A stretch of 23,820 bases of DNA from Wenzhouxiangella sp. (GTDB taxonomy: Bacteria; Pseudomonadota; Gammaproteobacteria; Xanthomonadales; Wenzhouxiangellaceae), in NCBI GenBank assembly GCA_007119095.1, contig SKQI01000031.1:1-23820 (forward strand), read 5' to 3'. Shown piece by piece: positions 7,138 through 13,694 of the stretch. A program made the position numbers and the translations under genes. Position 1 is the first letter of the stretch. Each line of letters starts with the position of its first letter. The notes beneath the pieces are model-generated. The model ran no database searches and was not told the origin of the DNA. It saw nothing but the letters and a program-made list of their open reading frames with translations.

Positions 7138-7440
7138 TTAAACCACCGAAGCCATCGAAGACACCGAAAGGTGATTCAAATCCGCGGCGTGTCTCAGCGA
7201 ACGGGCTTCGATTGCGCTGTGGGCCGTCCTCGGGCGGTGAATTCCGCTTCAGTTCGACGCGTGGCGAGGCCTTCAGCGAAATCCCCCACCCGAGGACGGC
7301 TTTCAAAATTAAACCTCGGAGTGATTGCCAGCTCCTGCTGAGACACGACGCCAATCAGGAAGCATTTAACCAACGAAGACACCGGAGACACCGAAATAGG
7401 ACATGATTGATTCGGTGTTTTCGGTGTTTTCGGTGGTTCC
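7138..7440. repeat. Nested-palindrome, MITE-like intergenic element
   Basis: This fills the 334-bp gene-free gap between the glutamine amidotransferase stop and the glnE start. It contains three copies of a 28-bp AACCACCGAAGACACCGAA-type unit: 7141-7168 and 7368-7395 direct, and 7411-7438 inverted. Within it are two further inverted-repeat pairs: GGCGTGTCTCAGC (7186-7198) with GCTGAGACACGACGCC (7337-7352), and 7223-7251 with 7272-7300, whose first 12 bp (GCCGTCCTCGGG/CCCGAGGACGGC) are perfect. The whole can fold as one long imperfect hairpin. There is no transposase or convincing ORF. It ends directly at the stop codon of the upstream gene. Confidence 0.8.
7368..7438. terminator. Strong stem-loop formed by inverted 28-bp repeat copies
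   Basis: 7368-7395 pairs with 7411-7438 over 28 positions with four mismatches, several of which can be G-U pairs in RNA; the loop is about 15 nt. It lies immediately downstream of the stop of the seven-gene gshB operon (stop at 7442-7444), so it could protect or terminate that transcript. There is no clear U tract, so the terminator role is an inference. Confidence 0.4.
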
Positions 7441-7441
7441 C

Positions 7442-8248
7442 TTATTTCTTTGCTTTTGACGACTGCCGGGGTGTGGTGTCTCTGGCGGCGGCGACCAGGC
7501 CCTTGAACAGGGCTTGTTGGTCGGTGCGCTGGGGCAGATATTCGGGGTGCCACTGAACGCCCAGCACGAAGCCGTGGTCGGTGCGTTCGATGGCCTGGAC
7601 CACGCCGCTGCTTTCGCGGGCGCAAACGGCAAACGAATGGCCAAGCCTGGCAATGGCCTGGGAGTGCAGGGCGTTGACCCGGGCCCGGGTGCTGGTCAGG
7701 GTGCGGGCGAGCAGGGAGTCGGCCTCGATCTCGATCTTTTTGCGCGGCAGCACCGAGCGAATGGCCGGGGTTTCTTCGTAGAACGTGGCAAGGTCCTGGT
7801 GCAGGCTGCCGCCGCCGACTACGTTCAGCAGCTGCATGCCGCGACAGATTCCGAGCATGGGCATGGCGCGCTCGTTGGCCTGGCTGATCAGCGCTTTTTC
7901 AAGGGTGTCGCGAGATGCGTTCAGGCCCGTGGTCTTGGTCATCAGCAGCCGGCGTATGACCAGAAGCAGCGGAAAAAGGATCAGGCCCAGCAGGCGGCGC
8001 CAGCCGCTGACGCCCCGATCCTCGAGTTCGCTGAGCTTTAGCGAGCGTTCTTCGCCGTAGAGTTGCGGGGCCACATCGGCGCCGCCGCCAATGATCAGGG
8101 CGTCGATATCGTCGATCGGTCTCGGCTTGGCTGGCCGGATTCTGATCGGCTTGCCGCCGGCCCGGCGCACTGCGAGGGCAGTGAATATCCAGGCGGCTGT
8201 TCCACCCTTGTCCGGGCCGGTGATGCCGATGCGCGGCTTGCGGCTCAT
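7442..8248 (-). CDS. Class I glutamine amidotransferase / gamma-glutamyl hydrolase (peptidase C26, PuuD-like)
   Basis: A predicted thiol hydrolase of gamma-glutamyl amides, or glutaminase partner, of 268 residues. The complete catalytic triad is visible: Cys135 in GICRGMQLLN, and His234 with Glu236 in GVQWHPEYL. LIIGGGADVAPQLYGEE (51-67) and ALHSQAI (193-199) are also family motifs. Between YGEE and the ASRDTLEKA helix is an extra segment of about 40 residues containing a very hydrophobic stretch flanked by Arg (about 83-103, WRRLLGLILFPLLLVIRRLL), which PuuD-type proteins normally lack and which may act as a membrane anchor. The ATG overlaps the amidoligase stop by 4 nt (ATGA). Pairing with an amidoligase suggests a ligase/hydrolase or ligase/amide-donor module; the substrate is unknown. 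Confidence 0.85.
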   Translation of the reverse strand: MSRKPRIGITGPDKGGTAAWIFTALAVRRAGGKPIRIRPAKPRPIDDIDALIIGGGADVAPQLYGEERSLKLSELEDRGVSGWRRLLGLILFPLLLVIRRLLMTKTTGLNASRDTLEKALISQANERAMPMLGICRGMQLLNVVGGGSLHQDLATFYEETPAIRSVLPRKKIEIEADSLLARTLTSTRARVNALHSQAIARLGHSFAVCARESSGVVQAIERTDHGFVLGVQWHPEYLPQRTDQQALFKGLVAAARDTTPRQSSKAKK

Positions 8249-9237
8249 GGCTTCAGCCAGTCTGACAGGCGCTCCAGCAGGCCCGGTTGTTCGGCTCGAC
8301 GCTTCAGCGCATCAATGAGTCTGGTTTCGTCATGGGCCAGTTCTTCAACGGCAATCCAGTCGTTCCAGGCGGTAGCAAGCGACCAATCGGATTCGTCGAT
8401 CAGGCAGTTGGGAAGACGATAGTGAAAGGCTGGCCGTGGCTTGATCAGCGCTTTTTCCACATCGGCCTGCATGACCCGGTCGTGATCAATGTGGGCAAAC
8501 AGGGGCAGCATGTCCAGCGGCCGGTTGCGGGTCGGCGTCAGGCGCAGGAAATCGTCGATCAGTTCGGTCAGGTCGGGTTGGTAATCGGGATCCAGGACGT
8601 GGTCCAGGTAGTCATCCGGATAGGCCTGGACGTAAGGGCTTACACGTCGTGTCAAATCGACGTCGGAACGCTCGAGTAGCCAGTCATATTTGAGCAGAAA
8701 AGCTCTAATGATTGCCAGCAGATAATCGGCCTCCAGGCTGGCGACTTCGATGTTGATCTGCATGCCGAAAGCGTAAAAGGTCGACGCATGCGTGCCACGG
8801 GCACCGGCCTGGTGCAGGGCCAGGCGAATCTGATCCAGCCTTGCAAGTTCAGTCCAGGGTGCCGGCGGGGCGACAAGTTCCAGGGGAACGACCAGGCCGG
8901 CAACTCTGGATAATGCAGATTCAATGGCATCGCGCGTCTCGCCCTGCCCGACATCGATCCCGACGTCGTTCAGGGCTTTCTGGTAGCCGCGGTTTTTCAG
9001 CAGGTCGGCATCGAGCTCGATATTGAAGTCGCCCAGCTCAGTATCCGTCACCCGGGTATGAAAGGCGCTTTTCCGTTCCGCCCGGCCACCGACCACCGAG
9101 GTGACGGCTGAGGCCATTTGTTCTGGCTGGATGCCGGCCATTTCCAGTTCGATGCCGACTTGGCGAACCTCGTCCTCGTGATTGTTGCACCAGGGTGGTG
9201 CCTTGAACGCGGAGGCTGGAGACGCCGTGGCGCTCAT
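8245..9237 (-). CDS. Putative amidoligase (PF12224-like, glutamate-cysteine-ligase fold)
   Basis: Probably an ATP-dependent ligase that joins a carboxylate to an amine. I chose the ATG at 9237 (330 residues) because it overlaps the pyrB stop as ATGA and has GGGGAG upstream; the longer frame to 9264 would add nine residues inside pyrB. Motifs consistent with the family are VGIELEMAGI (the E-x-E metal site, about residues 28-37), DFNIELDADLLKN, the LELVAPPAPWTEL loop, and THASTFYAFGMQINIEV in place of the usual G-L-H-x-H-v strand. It is followed at once by a class I amidotransferase, a pairing described for predicted amidoligase neighbourhoods. There is no signal peptide. Substrate and product are unknown. 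Confidence 0.7.
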   Translation of the reverse strand: MSATASPASAFKAPPWCNNHEDEVRQVGIELEMAGIQPEQMASAVTSVVGGRAERKSAFHTRVTDTELGDFNIELDADLLKNRGYQKALNDVGIDVGQGETRDAIESALSRVAGLVVPLELVAPPAPWTELARLDQIRLALHQAGARGTHASTFYAFGMQINIEVASLEADYLLAIIRAFLLKYDWLLERSDVDLTRRVSPYVQAYPDDYLDHVLDPDYQPDLTELIDDFLRLTPTRNRPLDMLPLFAHIDHDRVMQADVEKALIKPRPAFHYRLPNCLIDESDWSLATAWNDWIAVEELAHDETRLIDALKRRAEQPGLLERLSDWLKP

Positions 9238-10157
9238 GGTGGCGATAGCTCCCCGGCCAGCCATTCGAGCACGGCCATGCGCGTGTATACCCCCATCCGA
9301 ACCTGCTCCAGGATCAGGGATGCCGGTCCATCGGCCAGGTCGGCTGAAATTTCAACGCCGCGGTTGATCGGGCCGGGGTGCATCACCCGGCAGCCGGGTG
9401 CCGCCTTGGCCAACCGGGTTTCATTAAGGCCCCAGTCCCCGTGATAGCGTTCGCTGTCTGGCCACCCTGCCTTGTCCATACGTTCGCGCTGGATCCGCAG
9501 CATCATCACCAGGTTGGCATCCTTCAGCGCGGCATCCAGCGATGAGCAGACATCGACCCCCGCCAGATCGATGTCATCTGGCATCAGCTCTGGAGGGCCG
9601 GCGATTCGCAGTCCGCCGACTTGCAGTCGCCGAAACAGGCTCAGGCCCGAGCGAGCAACGCGAGAATGGCGGATATCGCCGATGATGCTCAGATTCAGGT
9701 CGGGCCAGGCTCTGCCCAGCCCTTCGATGGTGGCGGCATCGAGCAGGGCCTGGCTGGGGTGGTGGCCGCTGCCGTCGCCGGCATTGAGCAGTGAAAGTCC
9801 GGCAGGGGCCTGATGTGCCAGTCGCCGGCATTCGCCGGTTTCCGGGTGGCGCAGGATTATGCAGTCCACGCCCATGGCGGCCAGCGTGGCGGCAGTGTCG
9901 GCCAGCGATTCGCCCTTGGTGGACGATGAGCGGTCCAGTTCGATATTGATCACGCGCATGCCCAGACGCAGCGCGGCCAGTTCGAACGAAACCCGGGTTC
10001 TCGTGCTGGGCTCGAAGAACAGGTTGGCCACGGTCATGTCGATCCTGGCTGGCGCCGCACCGCAGGCCAATGCCGAGGCACGGTCGAGCAGCACTCTGAT
10101 CATGTTGTCCTGCAGCGATTCGATATCGAGCAGGTGGCGGCTAGTGGTGTCAGTCAT
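9234..10157 (-). CDS. pyrB: Aspartate carbamoyltransferase catalytic subunit
   Basis: Forms N-carbamoyl-L-aspartate from carbamoyl phosphate and aspartate, the first committed step of pyrimidine synthesis. It has 307 residues, like E. coli PyrB. The carbamoyl-phosphate loop FFEPSTRTRVSFE has STRT at 51-54; SSSTKGES carries Lys81 from the neighbouring subunit; GSGHHPSQALLDA and MHPGPINRGVEI complete the active site. It lacks the long N-terminal extension of Pseudomonas PyrB. No pyrI, pyrR or pyrC' lies next to it. The ATG overlaps the ruvX stop by 8 nt and its own stop overlaps the amidoligase ATG, so it is translated from the middle of a coupled operon. Confidence 0.96.
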   Translation of the reverse strand: MTDTTSRHLLDIESLQDNMIRVLLDRASALACGAAPARIDMTVANLFFEPSTRTRVSFELAALRLGMRVINIELDRSSSTKGESLADTAATLAAMGVDCIILRHPETGECRRLAHQAPAGLSLLNAGDGSGHHPSQALLDAATIEGLGRAWPDLNLSIIGDIRHSRVARSGLSLFRRLQVGGLRIAGPPELMPDDIDLAGVDVCSSLDAALKDANLVMMLRIQRERMDKAGWPDSERYHGDWGLNETRLAKAAPGCRVMHPGPINRGVEISADLADGPASLILEQVRMGVYTRMAVLEWLAGELSPP

Positions 10158-10596
10158 GGCCCTGTTGGCTCATCCATGATTCAAGAATTTTAGCGGCCGC
10201 CATGCTGTCGAGTTTGGCGGCGTCTCGACGCCGGGCGCGGCCGGCCTGGCGACGCCCGGCGAAGTCGCGAGCGGCGTGCTCGGAGCTCAATCGCTCATCA
10301 TGCAGGCAGATTCGAATGTCAGGAACCCGCTCGCTCAACCAGTTGGCGAAGCGTCGAATATGGCGGCTCATTACGGTGTCGTCGCCGGCAGAGTCAAGGG
10401 GTAGACCGATGACAATGGCATCAGGCCGCCATTGCCTGATTTGTTCAAGCAGACTGGCCTCCAGGTGGGCTTCCGAGGTGTTTCGAACAGGAGCAAGTGG
10501 GCGCGCTGATCCGGTCAGCGGATGCCCGACAGCCAGCCCGATGGTGCGCTTCCCGTAGTCGATGGCCAGCCAGTTGCCGGCCGAGTGATCAGGCAT
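10150..10596 (-). CDS. ruvX: Putative pre-16S rRNA nuclease / Holliday-junction resolvase-like protein YqgF
   Basis: An RNase H-fold nuclease implicated in 16S rRNA 5'-end maturation. The frame stays open to 10686, but the ATG at 10596 is the likely start: it gives 148 residues, matching the family's roughly 140, and begins MPDHSAGNWLAIDYGKRTIGLAVG with the catalytic Asp at 13. Further motifs are IVIGLPLDSAGDD and LHDERLSS, and DAAKLDSMAAAKIL carries the last conserved Asp. The ATG overlaps the algH stop by 8 nt (ATGCCTGA), the same geometry as the ruvX-pyrB junction. Confidence 0.92.
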   Translation of the reverse strand: MPDHSAGNWLAIDYGKRTIGLAVGHPLTGSARPLAPVRNTSEAHLEASLLEQIRQWRPDAIVIGLPLDSAGDDTVMSRHIRRFANWLSERVPDIRICLHDERLSSEHAARDFAGRRQAGRARRRDAAKLDSMAAAKILESWMSQQGHD

Positions 10597-11143
10597 GCCC
10601 GCCAGCTGGTTGCAGACTGCCGACGTTGATGCCCAGGCTGGCCACAGCACGCTCCCAGCGTTGCTCAGGCGGCAGATCAAAGACAATGTCGGCGCGGGCC
10701 ATGACGTTCAGCCAGGCATTCTCGCGCATCTCGTCTTCAAGCTGACCGGCGCCCCAGCCGGCGTAACCCAGCGCCATCAGATACTTGTCAGGTCCGGTGC
10801 CGGCGGCAATGGCTTCAAGAATATCGCGCGAAGTCGTGACTGCGATATTGCTGCCCACTCGCATGCTCGATTCCCATTTCGGCTCGCCGTCGTGCAGGAC
10901 GAACCCGCGCTCAGGATGAACAGGGCCGCCTTCGAACACCGGGATCAGGGCCAGCTCCTCTGCATTGCAGGCAATCCCGATCTGTCCAAGGATGTCTGCC
11001 ATGGTGAATTCAGAGGGTCGGTTGATGGTAATGCCCAGAGCGCCGTCATCATTGTGCTGACACAGCAAGGTAACGCCGCGGGTGAAGTTCGGATCTTCCA
11101 TCCCGGGCATCGCGATCAGAAACTGTTGCTCTAAATAACTCAC
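10589..11143 (-). CDS. algH: AlgH/YqgE family protein (UPF0301, DUF179)
   Basis: A 184-residue cytosolic protein of the AlgH/YqgE family, whose biochemical role is unsettled; AlgH was named for an effect on Pseudomonas alginate genes. Family phrases visible are LEQQFLIAMPGMEDPNFTRGV near the N-terminus, GALGITINRPSEFTMADIL, VFEGGPVHPERGFVLHD and ALGYAGWGAGQLEDEMRENAWL. The start is GTG at 11143; a TAA 9-12 nt upstream excludes a longer form, and no strong Shine-Dalgarno sequence is seen. It overlaps ruvX by 8 nt, the usual neighbour in gammaproteobacteria. Confidence 0.94.
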   Translation of the reverse strand: MSYLEQQFLIAMPGMEDPNFTRGVTLLCQHNDDGALGITINRPSEFTMADILGQIGIACNAEELALIPVFEGGPVHPERGFVLHDGEPKWESSMRVGSNIAVTTSRDILEAIAAGTGPDKYLMALGYAGWGAGQLEDEMRENAWLNVMARADIVFDLPPEQRWERAVASLGINVGSLQPAGGHA

Positions 11144-11182
11144 TGCATCATTTTAGCAGCATGCTGGCGAGGGCTTGAGAAA

Positions 11183-12052
11183 TCAGCGCAGGCCCGAGCG
11201 GCTGGAAAACTGCCAGGTTCGGGTGATGGTCAGGATATCGACTTCAGCACGAATTTCTTCAGACAGCGGAGCGAACGGCGACGACAGGCGAACGATACGC
11301 ACGGCAGCTTCGTCGAGGACGTCATAGCCGGAGGATCTGAGCACTCTGATCTGGTCGACGCTGCCATCGGCAAGGACATCCACGCTGAGCACCAGGCTGC
11401 CTTCCAGGTTCATGCGCCGCGCCTGTTCCGGGTAATTGAGGTTTCCGACCCGCTCGACCTTCGCTACCCAGGCCCGCATGTAGCTGGCATATAAATGTTC
11501 GCGGGTGTTGGCTGAGACAAAGCGGCGACGGGGACGCTCGGGGAAATCCTGGGCTTCAGCCATGCGATCCGGGGCGGTGCGGGCCATGGCCAGTGATTGT
11601 CGAATCAGCTCCTGGCTGTCACGGCGATCGCTGCTGGCTTCTTCCAGCTGTTCGGGTATAGGCAGTTCGTCGGTGGTGTCTTCAAATGCGAGTAGTTCGC
11701 TGGGCGAGGATTCCGTGACGTCGGACTCGGCCTGTTCCTGAACGGGCTCGGGTTCGATAAGGGGTTCTGGTTCCCCGGCCGGAATCTGCTCGGCGGGGCG
11801 CTGCAGATCCGGGCTGTCACCGCCGCCGCGCTGGCTGACCTGGGCCAGAAAATCGGCTTCCTCGGGGGGCGTTTCCGTGGCCCACTCGACCAGAATGACA
11901 TCGAGGCTGGCCGGCACGCTGTCCGGGCGCTGGCTTAGTACATCGAAGTGAACCAGGCCGATGATTGCGACGTGCAGACCGATCGCCACAGCAATTGCCA
12001 GCGTCAGCGAATCGCTGGCAATGGGTCTAGGGCGGGCTAGGCTGGTGGTCAT
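11183..12052 (-). CDS. tonB: Energy transducer TonB (TonB3-like)
   Basis: An inner-membrane protein that passes proton-motive energy from ExbBD to outer-membrane partners. Its 289 residues have one N-terminal membrane helix (about 15-37) with the conserved Ser15 and His27 pattern, a periplasmic linker rich in Glu, Pro and Ser (about 58-160), a basic stretch RPRRRF, and a C-terminal TonB domain (about 200-289) with NYPEQARRMNLEGSLVLSVDV and SSGYDVLDEAAVRIVR. No exbB or exbD is adjacent. Its position between gshB and algH, facing pilG, matches P. aeruginosa tonB3, which was reported to affect twitching motility. The ATG overlaps the gshB stop by 4 nt (ATGA). Confidence 0.9.
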   Translation of the reverse strand: MTTSLARPRPIASDSLTLAIAVAIGLHVAIIGLVHFDVLSQRPDSVPASLDVILVEWATETPPEEADFLAQVSQRGGGDSPDLQRPAEQIPAGEPEPLIEPEPVQEQAESDVTESSPSELLAFEDTTDELPIPEQLEEASSDRRDSQELIRQSLAMARTAPDRMAEAQDFPERPRRRFVSANTREHLYASYMRAWVAKVERVGNLNYPEQARRMNLEGSLVLSVDVLADGSVDQIRVLRSSGYDVLDEAAVRIVRLSSPFAPLSEEIRAEVDILTITRTWQFSSRSGLR

Positions 12053-12987
12053 GCTTCAAGGGCGTCAAACAGATCTCCAGCAATATTGGTCCCAAACTGG
12101 GCGTCAAGTTCCCGGATGCAGGTTGGGCTGGTGACATTGATTTCGGTCAGGCGATCTCCGATGACGTCCAGGCCTGCCAGTTCGATGCCGTTTTCGACCA
12201 GGAACGGGCCGACCGCGGCGGCGATTTTTCTTTCGGCATCTCCAATCGGGCGACCTTCGCTGCTTGCGCCGCGGGCCAGGTTGCCACGAAAGTCCTGGGC
12301 CCCGGGAATGCGTGCCAGCATCCAGGGAACGGGCTGGCCATGAACCATCAAAACGCGTTTGTCGCCCGCCACGATTTCCGGCAGGAACTGCTGGGCCATG
12401 GCCAGCTGGGAGCCGTTGGCGGTCAAAGTCTCGATGATGACGTTCAGGTTGGGGTCGCTGGCGCCGGCGAGAAAGATACCGCGCCCGCCCATGCCGTCCA
12501 GCGGTTTCAGAACTGCCTTTTCGCGCTGTTTCACGAACTCCCTTATCCGACTGGCTGAGCTTGTCACTAGCGTCTCAGGAATCAGCTCGGGAAAGTGGGC
12601 GATGGCCAGCTTTTCGTTCCAGTCGCGCAGGGCTCTGGGCTTGTTCACGACTCTGGCGCCCGATTTCTCGGCCAGCTCCAGCAGGTAGGTTGCATACAGG
12701 TAGCCGGCATCGACCGGGGGGTCGGCTCGCATCATGACCAGATCATTCGGGCCGAGCGCGCGGGTTTCTTCCGCGCCAAGCTCGTACCAACCCGCAGCGA
12801 TATCCTGAACGGTCAGGCTGCGCATATGAGCCTGCGCACTGCTTCCGGTCAGAAAAAGCTGGTCTTCGTTGAGGTAACGTAGCTGGTATCCTCGTCGCTG
12901 CCCTTCGAGAAGCAGTGCAAACGTGGTGTCCTTGGCAATCTTGATCGCGGCGATGTCGTCCATCACCATGACGAGATTCTTGCGCAT
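12049..12987 (-). CDS. gshB: Glutathione synthetase
   Basis: An ATP-grasp enzyme joining gamma-glutamylcysteine and glycine to glutathione. The frame is open to 13029, but the ATG at 12987 is preferred: a GGAG site lies 5 nt upstream, the product (312 residues) matches the family's roughly 315, and it begins MRKNLVMVMDDIAAIKIAKD like known GshB proteins. Motifs include FALLLEGQRRGY, MRADPPVDAGYLYATYLLE, VLKPLDGMGGRGIF (the glycine-rich ATP loop) and ITEINVTSPTCIRE near the C-terminus (seen as LTEINVTSPTCIRE). It is the first gene of the overlapping operon that runs to the amidotransferase. A hairpin lies 41-81 nt upstream. Confidence 0.96.
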   Translation of the reverse strand: MRKNLVMVMDDIAAIKIAKDTTFALLLEGQRRGYQLRYLNEDQLFLTGSSAQAHMRSLTVQDIAAGWYELGAEETRALGPNDLVMMRADPPVDAGYLYATYLLELAEKSGARVVNKPRALRDWNEKLAIAHFPELIPETLVTSSASRIREFVKQREKAVLKPLDGMGGRGIFLAGASDPNLNVIIETLTANGSQLAMAQQFLPEIVAGDKRVLMVHGQPVPWMLARIPGAQDFRGNLARGASSEGRPIGDAERKIAAAVGPFLVENGIELAGLDVIGDRLTEINVTSPTCIRELDAQFGTNIAGDLFDALEA

Positions 12988-12992
12988 CTGGG

Positions 12993-12997
12993 CTCCG
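12993..12997 (-). promoter_or_regulatory. Shine-Dalgarno deciding the gshB start
   Basis: The complement reads CGGAG, 5 nt before the ATG at 12987. It supports that start over the upstream in-frame ATG at 13029. Confidence 0.65.
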
Positions 12998-13027
12998 AAA
13001 GAAATGATGTCCTGGTTGCGGCAGGCC

Positions 13028-13068
13028 ATGGATTGGGCGAAGCGAAGCGCTTTTCGCGGTCAATCCAT
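13028..13068 (-). promoter_or_regulatory. Stem-loop in the gshB leader
   Basis: ATGGATTG (13028-13035) pairs perfectly with CAATCCAT (13061-13068). Inside, GCGAA (13037-13041) pairs with TTCGC (13053-13057) and GCG with CGC around an AAG loop, giving a 41-nt hairpin. It lies 41-81 nt upstream of the gshB ATG and about 160 nt upstream of pilG. It may be an RNA leader structure or an operator palindrome; there is no U tract for termination. Confidence 0.4.
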
Positions 13069-13230
13069 CCTGTACATGTCTGGCATCATGGGGCAGAATC
13101 AAGAAAAACTCGTTATTCCCCATCTGCTTGACAGGGTTTATTCTACCGGATTGGCAAAACCGGCAAAGATAGACTAACCTAGGCGGAAACCGAGCTGCTG
13201 CCCCAGAGGCCCCATACCAGCGGAACGACA

Positions 13231-13659
13231 ATGAGCGCAGACAACGAACAGACAAGGGAAAATGACAACGCTAGCCTGGCTGGTCTGAAGATCATCCTGA
13301 TTGACGACAGCAGGACCATCCGTCGGTCGGCTGAGACCATGTTGAGTCGCGAGGGTTGTGAGGTCATCACTGCCAACGATGGATTCGAGGCGCTCGCGCT
13401 TATCCACAAACATGAGCCGGACCTCATTTTCGTCGACATCATGATGCCGCGCCTGGATGGGTATCAGACTTGCGCCATCATCAAGAACAACAGCCGCTTC
13501 CGGAAAGTGCCGGTCGTTATGCTGACCAGCAAAGACGGCTTGTTCGACAAAGCAAGGGGCCGAATCGTCGGCTCGGATCAATATCTGACCAAGCCGTTCA
13601 CCAGAGATGAGTTGCTGGCTGCTGTGCGCGACCAGATTGGAAGCACAGCGGCAGCCTGA
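13231..13659 (+). CDS. pilG: Twitching motility response regulator PilG
   Basis: A single-domain CheY-like receiver of the Pil-Chp system, which in P. aeruginosa promotes pilus extension and cAMP signalling. It has 142 residues with a 15-20-residue polar N-terminal extension. Acidic pocket residues are Asp25 and Asp26 (LIDDSRT), the phosphoacceptor is Asp69 (IFVDIMMPRLDGYQTC), and the conserved lysine is Lys121 (QYLTKPF). The stretches IIKNNSRFRKVPVVML and SKDGLFDKARGRIVGSDQYL are nearly diagnostic for PilG. The Shine-Dalgarno sequence is weak (GGAA). It heads the cluster, divergent from gshB; pilH, which normally follows, is missing. Confidence 0.96.
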   Translation: MSADNEQTRENDNASLAGLKIILIDDSRTIRRSAETMLSREGCEVITANDGFEALALIHKHEPDLIFVDIMMPRLDGYQTCAIIKNNSRFRKVPVVMLTSKDGLFDKARGRIVGSDQYLTKPFTRDELLAAVRDQIGSTAAA

Positions 13660-13694
13660 GTGATCAGCAACGGGTCGAATCAGCGCGAGGGATC

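Noticed and set aside
7138..7440. CRISPR array
   Set aside because: The 28-bp repeats are too few, unequally spaced and inverted, and no cas genes are present.
7194..7625. 143-residue minus-strand ORF spanning the repeat element
   Set aside because: It reads through the palindromes and then the amidotransferase in a wrong frame.
13128..13156. Consensus -35 TTGACA ahead of pilG as a sigma70 promoter
   Set aside because: No acceptable -10 hexamer lies 16-18 nt downstream; sigma54 spacing at TGGCAAAACCGGCA also fails (GG-N10-GC not met).
13660..13694. Room for a pilH remnant between pilG and pilI
   Set aside because: Only 35 bp, with no receiver-domain codons.
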